Made by a program: the position numbers and the translations under genes. From Nitrococcus mobilis Nb-231 (GTDB lineage: Bacteria > Pseudomonadota > Gammaproteobacteria > Nitrococcales > Nitrococcaceae), in the NCBI RefSeq assembly GCF_000153205.1, contig NZ_CH672427.1, positions 705,857 through 769,856 on the forward strand: a stretch of DNA of 64,000 nucleotides, in the 5' to 3' direction. The notes under the pieces are model-generated. The model saw only the letters and a list, made by a program, of their open reading frames with translations, was not told the DNA's origin and made no database searches. Within the stretch, counting starts at the first letter, position 1, and each line of letters begins with the position of its first letter. Shown here piece after piece: positions 9,107 to 18,827 of the stretch.

Positions 9107-10108
9107 TCAGGGTATCAGGACGGCAGCGCCCGAGACCCGCCCGGCGCGCAGATCAGCGAGCGCCTCGTTGGCCTGCTCGAGCCGATAGTGCTGAGTGTGG
9201 GTGCGCACGCCGGCCTTCGAGGCGCGAGCCAGCAAGTCATGGCCGTCTTTGCGGGTGAGGTTGGCGGCCGAGCGCAACACCCGCTCCTCCCACAGGAGCC
9301 GATAGGCGAAGGCCGGGATGTCACTCATGTGAATACCGCCGCAGACCACGACTCCGCCGGGGCGTACGGCAGCTAAAGCGGCCGGCACCAAAGCCCCGAC
9401 CGGAGCGAAGATAATCGCTGCATCGAGTGCCACCGGCGGCGCGGCCTCCGAGCTCCCGGCCCAGACGGCGCCGAGGCGGCGGGCGAAGGTCTGGGCCTGC
9501 TCGTCGCCGGGACGGGTAAACGCGTAGACCGATTGCCCGGCGTGGATCGCGACCTGGACAAGAATATGCGCGGCCGCCCCAAAGCCGTAGAGTCCGAGGT
9601 GCTCGACATCCTCGCCGATCATCGACCAAGCCCGCTGGCCAATCAACCCCGCGCACATCAAAGGCGCCGCGGCGACAGCGTCGAACGCTTCCGGCAGGGG
9701 GAAGCAGAAACGGGCGTCGGCGAGGGTCGACTCGGCGTAGCCGCCATCCAACGTGTAGCCGGTAAACTGCGCTCGCGGGCAGAGGTTTTCCTGGCCGCGG
9801 CGACAGTAACGACAATCGCCACAGGTCCAGCCGAGCCACGGCACGCCGACGCGGTCACCGACGGCAAGCCCCTCGGCACCCTCGCCCACGGCATCGACGC
9901 AGCCGATGATTTCATGACCCGGGATCAACGGCAGCCGCGGTTCGGCGAGCTCACCGTCCACCACATGCAGATCCGTGCGGCACACCGCGCAGGCCTGTAC
10001 TTGCAACCGCACCTGTCCAACCGCCGGAACCGGGCGAGACAGCTCGCGCAGTTCGAGCCGCGCGCCGGCCGCTCGCAGCACCATCGCACGCATGGTTGCC
10101 GCCGTCAT
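9107..10108 (-). CDS. Zinc-dependent alcohol dehydrogenase (MDR superfamily)
   Basis: The 333-aa product has both zinc sites of the medium-chain family. Catalytic ligands are in ACAVCRTDLH and PGHEIIG, and the structural zinc cysteines are in CGDCRYCRRGQENLC. The nucleotide-binding fold begins at LGLYGFGAAAH (about residue 175). The likely reaction is NAD(P)-dependent oxidation of an alcohol or reduction of an aldehyde; the substrate is unknown. ATG 10108 is chosen over the GTG two codons upstream because GGGAGG sits five bases before it. The gene stands alone. Confidence 0.9.
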   Translation of the reverse strand: MTAATMRAMVLRAAGARLELRELSRPVPAVGQVRLQVQACAVCRTDLHVVDGELAEPRLPLIPGHEIIGCVDAVGEGAEGLAVGDRVGVPWLGWTCGDCRYCRRGQENLCPRAQFTGYTLDGGYAESTLADARFCFPLPEAFDAVAAAPLMCAGLIGQRAWSMIGEDVEHLGLYGFGAAAHILVQVAIHAGQSVYAFTRPGDEQAQTFARRLGAVWAGSSEAAPPVALDAAIIFAPVGALVPAALAAVRPGGVVVCGGIHMSDIPAFAYRLLWEERVLRSAANLTRKDGHDLLARASKAGVRTHTQHYRLEQANEALADLRAGRVSGAAVLIP

Positions 10109-10976
10109 GGCCACCTCCCATTGAATACCGCCTCACCTAGTTCATCATGCTCGCGGCAAATCCACCGCATCGCCGAGTTCAAACGCGGCATTGTCCCTCC
10201 ATCCCGAGCGTCGGGGCATAGCAGATTGCGGAACTGATCGAGGAACACCCGCAACGCACCCCGCTGGCGTGCTTTCTGCGGGCGGTTGGAGCAATAGCGG
10301 TCAAGTCGTACCCAGGCCTCCGCCTCGCCGAGCCTCTGCTCCGCTTGCACCGCTAAGCGTTCGAACGCCGACTCGACCGGCGCCTGGTGCCAGGTCGACC
10401 CGGCGTTGCTTTAGGTCGACAAGTTTTTCCTGTTCTCCCTCGTCACTTCTCATTTCCTTTGGCAGCGCGCCACGCGATACTCATCAGTGACGGCGATGGC
10501 CGCCGCAACGCCCGTCCGGTGAGCGATGAGTTGTGGGTAACGATGTGGTCGTATGGTGTGTAAAGCTTAGCTGATTTATTGCATTGCTCCATTGGCCTGG
10601 ATCAAATGCCGCGGGAATTGATATCCACCGTCGCGTGCGCCTTTTCCGGCCGCTTGACTATCCATCGGCCCCCTCTCCCAGGGAGGGCGGCACGCAAAGC
10701 GCGTGTAAGCCATTACGCTCGCGCGGCTTCGGCGGTGCACTTAGTCGGCGGAACGACTCTCGCTTAACTCGGCGTCTTACCAATCGGGGAAACGGTTAGG
10801 AGTTAAGAATAGCTAGGGCTTACGTTACTCATAAGGAAGGGGCCGATTAATTGATCCGTTCGCCCAAAGCTCGTCGGCCACGCTCGGGAGAGCCTTGTTG
10901 AAGGGTTCAGGAATGAACGGAATTTTTCAGGGTTTCCTCGTTATTTATTCTACATCTATCCTATCCATAAAGCACA
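10109..10976. other. Gene-poor stretch
   Basis: No gene can be supported here. Short open frames on both strands have no ribosome site and match nothing I recognise. An 81-codon minus-strand frame (10105-10350) could be the remnant of something, but I see no family motif. GC content falls towards 10800-10976, where the 3' flank of the bestrophin gene begins. Confidence 0.5.
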
Positions 10977-11906
10977 TTACAACAAAATATCTTTCTGGGG
11001 TGCAAGCGGTTCTGGCCGATTCGGCTCGCCGATAAGTTCCAAGAGATTTATCTCTATATTTAGCGAAATTGTAGCTAAAGGAAGATCATTTGGTTCTGTA
11101 CCGAACGGTTCTTCAATTTCATCACCGATGGCCTCTAAACCAAAGAACGCATGCGAAATAAGAAAAACTACAACAGGAGTTAAAACACCAATGGTATCGA
11201 CAAGCCCAAACGGCAGGAACAGGCAATAGAAGGCTACGATACGATGAATCAATACAGTATAGGTAAACGGGATAGGCGTATTCTTAATGCGCTCGCACCC
11301 ACCAAGGATGTTCGATAATTCAATGAGTTGTGCGTCAATGTCTGGAACATTTAATTCATGCAACCACCGTTGATTACGAGCGTGCGCAAGATCTTGCCCG
11401 AGTTGTTGTAGAATCGCCAGCGGCCGATGAGAAGATCGTTGAACGGCATCAAGATCTTCGCCAGGTAAAAAAGCTGTGATATCTTCGAGTGAATCCGTAC
11501 CTCGCAGATGATGCCGAAGCGAATGCACAAATGCGATAACCCTTTTGACGAACGTCTGGCGGAAGCGCAGAATCTCCGATTCTGGTGAACCGTCAATCAG
11601 CGAATAGGCTTGCCGAGCAAGGCTTCGTGAAGTATTGACGAGCGCGCCCCACAGCGTGCGACCTTCCCAAAACCTGTCATACGCAGCATTATTCCTGAAG
11701 CCAAGAAAAATACTCAATGCTACGCCAATTAACGTGAAAGGAGTCGTCGTAAGCGTATATTCTTGGATATTATAGCGTAATTGGAAATACGTCACAGCAG
11801 ACGCAACACCGGTCGCCGTTACAATTCGGGGCCATGTTTCTTCAAAGCTGCTCCCTTTGAATTGGAACAATAGCCGAAGCCAAGCAATTTTTTTCTTGAC
11901 GATCAT
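10977..11906 (-). CDS. Bestrophin-family membrane protein
   Basis: This 309-aa inner-membrane protein belongs to the bestrophin (UPF0187/YneE) family of anion channels. Visible hallmarks are the N-terminal FEETWPRI, the first membrane segment ending near TPFTLIGVALSIFLGFRNNAAYDRFWEGRTLWG (conserved FRNNxxYDRFWEGR), and the later IPFTYTVLIHRIVAFYC and FGLEAIGDEIEEPFG motifs, the last being the acidic C-terminal signature. I start at MIVKKK (11906); the 29 residues before it are not family-like. The neighbours give no function, and the GC content is lower than in the flanking genes. Confidence 0.88.
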   Translation of the reverse strand: MIVKKKIAWLRLLFQFKGSSFEETWPRIVTATGVASAVTYFQLRYNIQEYTLTTTPFTLIGVALSIFLGFRNNAAYDRFWEGRTLWGALVNTSRSLARQAYSLIDGSPESEILRFRQTFVKRVIAFVHSLRHHLRGTDSLEDITAFLPGEDLDAVQRSSHRPLAILQQLGQDLAHARNQRWLHELNVPDIDAQLIELSNILGGCERIKNTPIPFTYTVLIHRIVAFYCLFLPFGLVDTIGVLTPVVVFLISHAFFGLEAIGDEIEEPFGTEPNDLPLATISLNIEINLLELIGEPNRPEPLAPQKDILL

Positions 11907-12122
11907 GTGCCTGCGTATCCGTTCAGCCAATCCTACGCGGCGAAATACCGTCCCCGCCAAATCGAGATGCGGGCAAACCGCCGGCCTTTGCATACCGGCG
12001 CGTTCGCATGCGGTTCAGGGGCCGATCGGCAAACTGGATGCCGTTGTCGGTGAGCAAAAACCCACCTTCCGATCGACCGGTGCGGCTAAGCAACCGCGTG
12101 AGCAGTTATCTTGTAAGCGCGC

Positions 12123-12428
12123 TCAACCCGGGTGACCGGCTTCAAAATAGCGAGTCTGCGCGGCCTCTTTTTGTGCTTCGATTTTCTTAAGGACGTCTTC
12201 GATACTGGCCAACCCCTCAAACACAACGCCACCCTGAGTCATTTGATCGAGTAGCTTACGACACGATCGATACCGGGATTGTTTCAGCTCTTTCAATGTG
12301 GCGAAAAACGCATCCTCATCCGGGAGCTTCGCGACCTCATCGCGCAATGCGCGCGCCCTTTCCAAGCGCCGGTCTAATGAATCGATGCAATTATCCAATG
12401 CATCAATTACTTGGAGCCTAACTGACAT
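12123..12428 (-). CDS. Small coiled-coil protein, function unknown
   Basis: This 101-aa acidic/basic helical protein begins MSVRLQVIDALDNCIDSL. Heptad-like Leu spacing at about residues 10-70 suggests a coiled coil. A strong ribosome site (GGAGG) seven to ten bases upstream supports the ATG at 12428. I recognise no family. It has no signal peptide or membrane segment and stands between the bestrophin gene and the injection-system operon. Confidence 0.5.
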   Translation of the reverse strand: MSVRLQVIDALDNCIDSLDRRLERARALRDEVAKLPDEDAFFATLKELKQSRYRSCRKLLDQMTQGGVVFEGLASIEDVLKKIEAQKEAAQTRYFEAGHPG

Positions 12429-12701
12429 CTTCCGCCCTCCTCCGCCATGCATTTAGCCCCATCCGGCACCTTCGCAATCCCACAAGAATAGAGTGTAGCG
12501 AAAACCGCTGGCCACGCTGACAGTGGCACTCGCGGTGAGCACCGACTCCGTATGCTTACCGGGAATCGCGGGCAAAGCAAGTGATCGAGCTAAGATTCCG
12601 CCCCGGCACCAACGCGCATCGAGCTCAGGCTTCCTGCTCCACAAATCCAGCTATAGGCTCGGTCGCCGATGAATAGGGACCCTACCGCGCGCCGAGGCCA
12701 T

Positions 12702-13379
12702 TCAGGCGATCGCCTTTAGCGTTGCGATAATTCCGAACACTAAGCCCAGCACGGCCCAGATTGCTGCCAGGATCACCGCGATGAGGGCAGCAATCAGATC
12801 AGTTACGCTGACCAGGAATCCGGGTACGAAACCGTGTAGGAACGAGACCAGGATCGTAGCGAGCAAGGATGTGGCGATCAGCAGCACGAGGCCCTTATTC
12901 TCCAGGAAGCGCGGGTGGGCGAGGATCAATGCGCCGCTGCTGAGCAGCTTGCAGGCCATCAACAGCGTCAAGGTGGCAGCAGCCGCCGTGGCGGGAAAAC
13001 TCGCATAACCCAAGGCCGCGTAGACGGCGGGGCCGAAAGGCAGTGCGAGCAGCAGCCCGATCAACATCGTGAGCAGCCCAATAGCGGCCAATCCCGCACC
13101 CAGGCAAGCAAGCACCAACAGCAAACCCACGATCAGGGTGGCACCGCCTTGCACCCGCCCGGTGATCCGCTCCGGAAACACCAGCGGCGCGGCCATAAGC
13201 AGCGCAGTGAAGACCAGCTGAGCGTCGATCAAAGACAAACACGGAATTCCCCAGCCCACGGCGCCGCCGGAATGGCCCAGCAAAGGCGAGGCCACCGCAA
13301 CGCCCAACTCGGCGAGCAGCACCACTCCGAGCAAGCCGATGGCGAGCAGAAAAGGCAGCGTGCGCAGATTATGCGGCAT
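12702..13379 (-). CDS. Multi-pass membrane protein at the end of the injection-system operon
   Basis: This 225-aa very hydrophobic protein has five or six predicted membrane segments, for example LPFLLAIGLLGVVLLAELGV at the start and IAALIAVILAAIWAVLGLVF at the end. Its ATG follows GAGGAAACC, and the next gene upstream (13387) ends seven bases before it, so it belongs to the same transcript as the contractile-tail genes. I do not recognise the family. An anchoring or docking role in the inner membrane is a guess from position only. Confidence 0.7.
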   Translation of the reverse strand: MPHNLRTLPFLLAIGLLGVVLLAELGVAVASPLLGHSGGAVGWGIPCLSLIDAQLVFTALLMAAPLVFPERITGRVQGGATLIVGLLLVLACLGAGLAAIGLLTMLIGLLLALPFGPAVYAALGYASFPATAAAATLTLLMACKLLSSGALILAHPRFLENKGLVLLIATSLLATILVSFLHGFVPGFLVSVTDLIAALIAVILAAIWAVLGLVFGIIATLKAIA

Positions 13380-13386
13380 GGTTTCC

Positions 13387-13869
13387 TCACTCCTTAAGGC
13401 CGATGCGTGCCGTGCTCCCGCGCAAGTTACGGAGCGTGAGGGTGCCGCCGCGGTCATAAACGATGAAGGCCGGCTCGGTAGCGCGGCTCGTATCCGCCGA
13501 CCAGCTCTGCTCCTCCACAGGCTTGCCCCGCAGCTGCTGTCCACTCACCGGACGGTAGCGCATGTGCACGTTGCCGCGCACGGTGAATTCGGCGCGGCGC
13601 AGTTCGGCATCCTCGGCCGGCGTCACCGAAAAAACCGTCGTCTTGTGCGCGCCCAGCCGCAGCTCGGCCGGGAAGGATCGGCTATTACGGGTGAGCTCAC
13701 GAGCCGCGAGGCGGGGACCACCGGCCAACCCCTGCAGGGAACGCAGCCAGTCGGGCGGATTGAAATCCGCGGGCATGGCGCGTTCCCCTCCACCGAAAGT
13801 GGCCGCAACGCCCACTGCACAGAGTACCGCTGCGATGACCAGCATGATTTGCAGGGCTTTGATGCTCAC
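13387..13869 (-). CDS. Exported or membrane-anchored protein, function unknown
   Basis: This 160-aa protein has a single hydrophobic N-terminal segment (IKALQIMLVIAAVLCAVGVAA). An AFGGGERA-type loop and a predominantly beta C-terminal domain follow. It could be an anchored periplasmic protein. Its start overlaps the stop of the gene before it by four bases, so the pair is coupled. No family is recognised; the operon position ties it to the injection system. Confidence 0.65.
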   Translation of the reverse strand: MSIKALQIMLVIAAVLCAVGVAATFGGGERAMPADFNPPDWLRSLQGLAGGPRLAARELTRNSRSFPAELRLGAHKTTVFSVTPAEDAELRRAEFTVRGNVHMRYRPVSGQQLRGKPVEEQSWSADTSRATEPAFIVYDRGGTLTLRNLRGSTARIGLKE

Positions 13870-14834
13870 GGTGTGTTGCTACCCGCATCATCGAGGCGCA
13901 GCACTCTGACCGCCCTGTCCACGATCGGGCGCGACGATCGTTTGGCGCGCCAATAGTGATATTGTAAGCGCAGCTCTGCGGGGCTGGCTCCGACCGGCTG
14001 CGTAGCGGTAAAGGCGGCGTGCCCACCTGCGCTGGTTCGCACCGCCACCCAACGGCCGGGACGCAACCGGCGCACATCGATCTCAGCGGCGCTGGTAGCG
14101 CCTCCCAGTGCCTGTTTGATCTCGGCCAAGGTGGGCGCCTGTTGGCCGCTGTGGCGCATCAGTCGCAACTGCGCGCCGTTTTTTGGCACCAAAGAGCGAT
14201 CGGTGGCCGTGCGCGCCTGGAACCAGAAGTCGGCCTCGCTGCGCGGTGCGCCCCGCGGCACTTCCCGCCCGCGATCCAAGTCCCCCTGCCAAGTCTGGCT
14301 CACCGTAAAGCGGCCGGTTTTATCGGCAGGGATGTTTTCTTCGGCCGGTTCAGCATCAACCGGTGTGGCGCGCTCGGTCCCATTATCAGCGCTAAGCCAC
14401 CATGCCAGACCACCGCCGCCGATCACCAACACCAGCGCCACCGTGATGACTATCCACCAGGGAAAACCGGAGCCGTTCGGCTGCGGCGGCGCCGATTCAG
14501 CCACCTCGAATACGACCATAGGCCCCTGGTCGTACTCCTCGTCGGTGTTATCCGCCGACATCACGTCCAGGCGCAGGCCATAGCGCCCGGCTGGGGTTCC
14601 CGGCGGCACTGTGACGGCCACCTTGAAGGTGTGCGTCTGACCCGGCTGCATATCGCGTTGCTCGGGCGGTGCCAGCTGCAGCCAGCCCTCATCAGCGTTG
14701 TCCAGCGGCACCGCGCGGGCCCAAGCTTCCACCGCCCGGCCACCGACATAGCGCACGGTGAAACCGGCGGAACCCTTGCCGTTACGCAGCACCAGCGTGG
14801 CATCGGTGGCGCTGATCTCATAATAGTTGGGCAT
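13866..14834 (-). CDS. Ig-like domain protein with one membrane segment
   Basis: This 322-aa protein begins with an Ig-like beta domain (about residues 5-112). The pattern is that of a NPCBM/COG1470-like fold, with PGQTHTFKVAVTVPPGTPAGRYGLRLDV. One membrane helix (WWIVITVALVLVIGGGGLAWWL, about 127-148) and a C-terminal soluble domain of about 170 residues follow. No signal peptide is seen. Lying directly after the baseplate genes, it could connect the contractile particle to the membrane; this is inference. Neither soluble part matches a family I can name with confidence. Confidence 0.65.
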   Translation of the reverse strand: MPNYYEISATDATLVLRNGKGSAGFTVRYVGGRAVEAWARAVPLDNADEGWLQLAPPEQRDMQPGQTHTFKVAVTVPPGTPAGRYGLRLDVMSADNTDEEYDQGPMVVFEVAESAPPQPNGSGFPWWIVITVALVLVIGGGGLAWWLSADNGTERATPVDAEPAEENIPADKTGRFTVSQTWQGDLDRGREVPRGAPRSEADFWFQARTATDRSLVPKNGAQLRLMRHSGQQAPTLAEIKQALGGATSAAEIDVRRLRPGRWVAVRTSAGGHAAFTATQPVGASPAELRLQYHYWRAKRSSRPIVDRAVRVLRLDDAGSNTP

Positions 14835-14889
14835 GGCGATGACAGCTCCTTATCTGATCAAACGGGCTCATATGGGCGAGACTTGCCGA

Positions 14890-15426
14890 TCACTCGAAGC
14901 GCAGCTCCTCCGGGTCATAGGTGACATAGGCGGGTTTCTCGAAGGCCACCACGGCATGGATCAGCTCACGCTGGGCTTGCACCGCGAGAGGGGCGGTAAC
15001 GAGCAAGTGAAAGGGGCGTTCCAGGCCGTTGCGTTCGATATTTTCCTCGATACGGAAGCCCGTATGGCCCGTGGCGATTTCGAGGAACCGCATCAACCCT
15101 TGACGGGTACCCCGCTGCTGCGAGAGCTCAGCCGCAGCGGCGCATAGCTCACGCAGGTGACCCATGCCACTGGGCAACGATCCACCTGACCCCACGCCGC
15201 TGCGGTGCACCAGGAAATGCTCGAGATCCACCCAGCGTGCTAGGAAAGCCACCATAGGGTCCGGCGCCCGCCGCGGATCAAACAATCGGTCCAGCGAGGC
15301 CAGCAGCTCCTCGAGCGGCTGTGGGAGACGAGCAGCCACCTCCAGCACGGCATCCAGGGGCGAGCCGGGATGGATCGCATCCTGATATACCGCCGGCAAC
15401 AGGGCTTCAATGTCCGGACGCTGCAT
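14890..15426 (-). CDS. Contractile-tail baseplate protein, phage tail protein I type
   Basis: The 178-aa product resembles the tail-protein-I family found beside baseplate J proteins in eCIS and phage tails. The signature is LLPAVYQ near the start, then LDRLFDPRRAPDPMVAFLARWVDLE and QRGTRQGLMRFLEIATG. In particles this protein joins the baseplate wedge. It overlaps the 3' end of the J-like gene by 20 bases, which indicates coupled translation. Confidence 0.8.
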   Translation of the reverse strand: MQRPDIEALLPAVYQDAIHPGSPLDAVLEVAARLPQPLEELLASLDRLFDPRRAPDPMVAFLARWVDLEHFLVHRSGVGSGGSLPSGMGHLRELCAAAAELSQQRGTRQGLMRFLEIATGHTGFRIEENIERNGLERPFHLLVTAPLAVQAQRELIHAVVAFEKPAYVTYDPEELRFE

Positions 15427-17986
15427 CGTGCACAGCCTCGATCTCGTGGTCAGCGCTGCAGAACAGGTAGCCTTCGCCGACCGTTACCCGGTCCGAGAAC
15501 TCCGTGGCGGAGGCGTGCGTAAACACCTCTGCCCCGTCATCACTGCGGTACACGCCCTGGGGGCCGCCACACAGCAGCACGGGATTATGATCCGCTGCGG
15601 CGGTGCGCGGCGCGACGGCCACAGCATCCACTCGATGCAGCAGGCGCTCGATGTTCCGCAACGGCAGACCGCAGTCGATTCGTGGAGCCCGCCAAGCCGG
15701 GGTCTTCTCGGCACTGTCGAGGCTTACCACACCAGCGTGGAAGGTGGCGGCATAAACGTGCTCGCCGTCACAGGCGATGGCCCGACAGGAACCGCCGCGC
15801 CAGCCCATCCTCATGGCGGACCACCCCTCGAGGCGCTCAGCCTCCCGGCGCAGCTCCCAGCGCAAACAGCCTTCGCCTTCCTCGCCGCCTATCGCGGCCA
15901 ACCCAGCCCATAAAAATGCCCGAGGGCCGACACGCTGGGCGGTCAGCGCACGCACGTCCCGACCCTTGAGCCCAATGCTCTGGAAACCCTCCAGCTGCTC
16001 ATCGGCGCACAGATACACTCCCCCGGTCGCACGCGCCGCCACCGCCACCTGGGTACCGATCCGCGGCGCCTCGACGGTGGTAACTGCGTAGAAGCCCATG
16101 TTTTGATCATTTTCGTCCACCAGAACCGGCACCGGCCCCGACTCCGGCGGCACCTGAAATAGACCCTCTGCGGTAGCCAGGAGCAGTACCGGTTCACCGG
16201 CGCGGCGCAGCCAGGCCGCATCATAAATTTCGAAGCCGAGTTCGTGGGCCGCCGTCCAGTTCTGACCGCAATCCTCGCTCAGGCGGATGCGGCTGATCTC
16301 CGTACCATCGGCCTGGCTCGAGGCCACGGCAGCCACCAAGCCCAGCCGGTGAGGACAACACGACACCCGGCTCACCTGCTCGCCGTCGAACCGCGCCAAA
16401 TGCTCCCAACCGCTGCCGTCGTCCAAGGTGCGAAACAAACGCGCATCCGCTGCGGCGTACCAAAGCCCGCGATGAAACGGGTCAGCAGCTACTGCGCCGA
16501 TATCGCGATCGGGGGCCTGATCCACGGTAAAGCGCACGCGGTCGGTATAGCGGATTCCCGGCTCGCTTAGCACCGCGTGATAAATGTCGGAGGCGTGCAG
16601 CCGCCGCCGCAAAGCCCCGCTACCAAGCGGGTTAATCAGCTCGTTGAGGCGTTCGCGCACGCGCCCTTGAACGGCCTGCGGGTTCTCTTGCGGATGCAGC
16701 ACCAGCCGCGCGTGTACCGTGATCGGCTTGTACCGGTACCAGTCGATGACGCACGCCGTGCCGAGCGGGCGCCGTGCCTCCACCGTTTGGCGGACCCGAG
16801 TCAGCGCCTCCTCGGTCTGCGCCCGCTCCAGCTGAGCTTGAGTACAGGCGGCTCCAGAACGGTAGGGCACGTTGGGTACTAAGAGCAGCTGCACGGTTCC
16901 GGGGACGGCGAATCGCCAACGCTCGGCGCGGGCCACGGCATGGGCGCGGGCCACGCTGCCTTCACGCAGCGCCACGGCTTCGTAGTCACGGGCAGTTACC
17001 GCCCGGTTCAGGCTGTGCAGCTCCTGAGGACCGCGCACCAGGGCATTTTCTAGGGACTCCGCCTCGGAGCCGCCCACCGCCGGCTCGGGATTGTCCACGC
17101 GCAGGCCGGCTATGGGATCCTTGAGCACGGTGAGGGTGTGGGCGGCAACGTTGCCGGCGGAGCCTCCGCCACAACGATACCAGGCGTATATCAGCCGGCC
17201 GGCCGGCGGCACAGCGGCCAACGCCGCGGTGGTGCGCGTCAAGCCATTGCCGGATGCGCCGTCGGCGCTGGTACGGATGGCGGGCGCGAAGGTGATCACT
17301 CCGTCGGCACGGTCGGCGACGTAGACCGGCGCATCGGCCGTGGCATGGGCAAAGTGCTCGACCTCGCGCCATATTCGGAACGCACGTCCATCATGAGTCA
17401 AGGAGGGTGCGCGCACATCCAGGCTCGCTTCGGCTTCCACTGCCACTACGAGATCCAGTTCGTCACCGGTGGGTGCAATCACCGGCGCATGACACAGCCG
17501 AAAGCTCTGGCCTGGCAGACCGGTGGAGACACCCAATCTCTCAGCCTCGATCAGCCGACAGTGGTGCGCCAGCACTGTAGCGCTGGCCTGCTGGGGTTCC
17601 AGCACCACCGCTGCGGCGGTGGTGAACACCGGAGGCTCCCCACCCTCGGCGGCTCGGGCTACGCTCACCCGAGTACCGCGTGGCACTTCGATGCGTCGTT
17701 CGGTCCCCGCGCTGCGACTCAGCTCGAGTATCACCCCGGCGGCACCCGGTGGCGCGAGTTGCACCCCGATCAAGCGCAGGAACGCCACATACGCTTTCTC
17801 GGGCAGCCGGTTGACACGATAGAGCATTACCTCGGTGAGGAAGGCATAGAGCTCCAGCAGGGTGGTTCCGGGATCGCCGGCGCTCAGGTCGGTCCATGCC
17901 GGGCACCGCTGGTGTACCAAACGCTTGGCTTCGGCAAGAAGATCGTCAAAGGTGCGATCATCGAGCTTGGGTATATGTAGACTCAT
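15407..17986 (-). CDS. Baseplate J-like protein fused to an Asp-box beta-propeller
   Basis: This 859-aa protein has a baseplate-assembly part in residues 1-490, beginning with the family motif RFDDLLAEA-like (TFDDLLAEAKRLVHQRCPAWTD), then DPGTTLLELYAFLTEVMLYRVNRLPEKAYVAFL and ENALVRGPQELHSLNRAVTARDYEAVALRE. The last 350 residues contain repeats of the BNR/Asp-box type (RTLDDGSGWEHL, RLSEDCGQNWTA, VYRSDDGAEVF), typical of sialidase-like propellers. J-like proteins form the wedges around the spike; Afp11/12-type proteins are the nearest counterparts. The propeller fusion could add a binding surface, which is inference. Confidence 0.85.
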   Translation of the reverse strand: MSLHIPKLDDRTFDDLLAEAKRLVHQRCPAWTDLSAGDPGTTLLELYAFLTEVMLYRVNRLPEKAYVAFLRLIGVQLAPPGAAGVILELSRSAGTERRIEVPRGTRVSVARAAEGGEPPVFTTAAAVVLEPQQASATVLAHHCRLIEAERLGVSTGLPGQSFRLCHAPVIAPTGDELDLVVAVEAEASLDVRAPSLTHDGRAFRIWREVEHFAHATADAPVYVADRADGVITFAPAIRTSADGASGNGLTRTTAALAAVPPAGRLIYAWYRCGGGSAGNVAAHTLTVLKDPIAGLRVDNPEPAVGGSEAESLENALVRGPQELHSLNRAVTARDYEAVALREGSVARAHAVARAERWRFAVPGTVQLLLVPNVPYRSGAACTQAQLERAQTEEALTRVRQTVEARRPLGTACVIDWYRYKPITVHARLVLHPQENPQAVQGRVRERLNELINPLGSGALRRRLHASDIYHAVLSEPGIRYTDRVRFTVDQAPDRDIGAVAADPFHRGLWYAAADARLFRTLDDGSGWEHLARFDGEQVSRVSCCPHRLGLVAAVASSQADGTEISRIRLSEDCGQNWTAAHELGFEIYDAAWLRRAGEPVLLLATAEGLFQVPPESGPVPVLVDENDQNMGFYAVTTVEAPRIGTQVAVAARATGGVYLCADEQLEGFQSIGLKGRDVRALTAQRVGPRAFLWAGLAAIGGEEGEGCLRWELRREAERLEGWSAMRMGWRGGSCRAIACDGEHVYAATFHAGVVSLDSAEKTPAWRAPRIDCGLPLRNIERLLHRVDAVAVAPRTAAADHNPVLLCGGPQGVYRSDDGAEVFTHASATEFSDRVTVGEGYLFCSADHEIEAVHDAASGH

Positions 17987-18000
17987 ACTCCAGGGGCTCC

Positions 18001-18480
18001 TTACCGCGGCGTACGGCTACTCGATTCGATGAGGCGGCCGCGGTGGAGATCGTAGCCGAGGGCCAAGTGCTCCTCCCACCCCGTGCGACGGACTCGGTAT
18101 TCAAGAACGATGGCAAGCACCGTTGCATCGTCACTGCCATACGGATCGGCGCCGGCATCCAGGCGCTGGATCACCACGCGGGGTTCCCAACGCCGCAAGG
18201 CTTCACCGACGTAATGGATGGCGAGTCCGGCCGTGCCGGCGTCATTGGGGGCGAACACCAGGCGCTGCAGCCAGCAACCGTAGTCGGCCCGCATCACGCG
18301 CTCGCCTGGACGGGTGCTGAGCAATAACAAGATCGACTGCCGGACGGCCCGATCGTGCTCGGCCATGGCGATTGCACCGGTGGCGTTTACGATTAGCCCT
18401 CGGCTACGCGGTTCAGCGCCGGCGGCGTTTACCTCAGCCGGTAGATCGAAAAGCCACGCGCGGTCGATCACATCGGTCAT
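18001..18480 (-). CDS. gp25-like baseplate wedge protein
   Basis: This 159-aa protein belongs to the gp25/GPW lysozyme-related baseplate family. The conserved core RQSILLLLSTRPGERVMRAD is at about residues 47-66, followed by LVFAPND. It forms the inner baseplate ring that nucleates the sheath (Afp9 type). It shares an ATGA overlap with the upstream PAAR-like gene. Confidence 0.9.
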   Translation of the reverse strand: MTDVIDRAWLFDLPAEVNAAGAEPRSRGLIVNATGAIAMAEHDRAVRQSILLLLSTRPGERVMRADYGCWLQRLVFAPNDAGTAGLAIHYVGEALRRWEPRVVIQRLDAGADPYGSDDATVLAIVLEYRVRRTGWEEHLALGYDLHRGRLIESSSRTPR

Positions 18481-18827
18481 GCTCGGCGTTGCCTGACGAA
18501 ATGCTGGCCGCTGTCACGCACCTGATACTGCACGGTGCCCGGTGGCGTACCGTCGGTGAGCCCGATCACGGTATCCAAGCAGATCCGGTGACCGTCGATG
18601 CGCACCAGCGCAGAATAGCCGGTCCGCACCGCCAGGGTCGTAGTGCATGGCTTGATGGTCGGGCCGTAGTTGGGACAACCGCTGATGGTACAACGCTCAG
18701 GATCGCGCGCAACCAGCACGCGCCGGCCCTCGACCCGCACCCAGCCTTGGCTGGCGTCGACGCTCACTTTGCCCAATTCGTGAGCGCAGCGCAGATCGGC
18801 ATCCTCGGTGAGTAATTTCATGCTCAC
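18477..18827 (-). CDS. PAAR-like spike-tip protein (probable)
   Basis: This 116-aa protein has the layout of small eCIS tip proteins: an H/C-containing beta strand near the start (DLRCAHELGKVSV), a central CTISGCPNYGPTIKPCTT with paired cysteines and a C-terminal hairpin. It sits between the VgrG-like spike and gp25, where Afp10/PAAR-like proteins occur. The metal ligands would be His/Cys residues. Sequence likeness is weak, so the call rests on position and the Cys/His pattern. Confidence 0.6.
   Translation of the reverse strand: MSMKLLTEDADLRCAHELGKVSVDASQGWVRVEGRRVLVARDPERCTISGCPNYGPTIKPCTTTLAVRTGYSALVRIDGHRICLDTVIGLTDGTPPGTVQYQVRDSGQHFVRQRRA

Noticed and set aside
10105-10350. 81-codon minus-strand frame upstream of the alcohol dehydrogenase
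   Set aside because: No ribosome site, no family motif; treated as chance or remnant.
17138-17980. A 280-codon plus-strand frame
   Set aside because: Antisense to the J-like baseplate gene, whose conserved motifs are on the minus strand.
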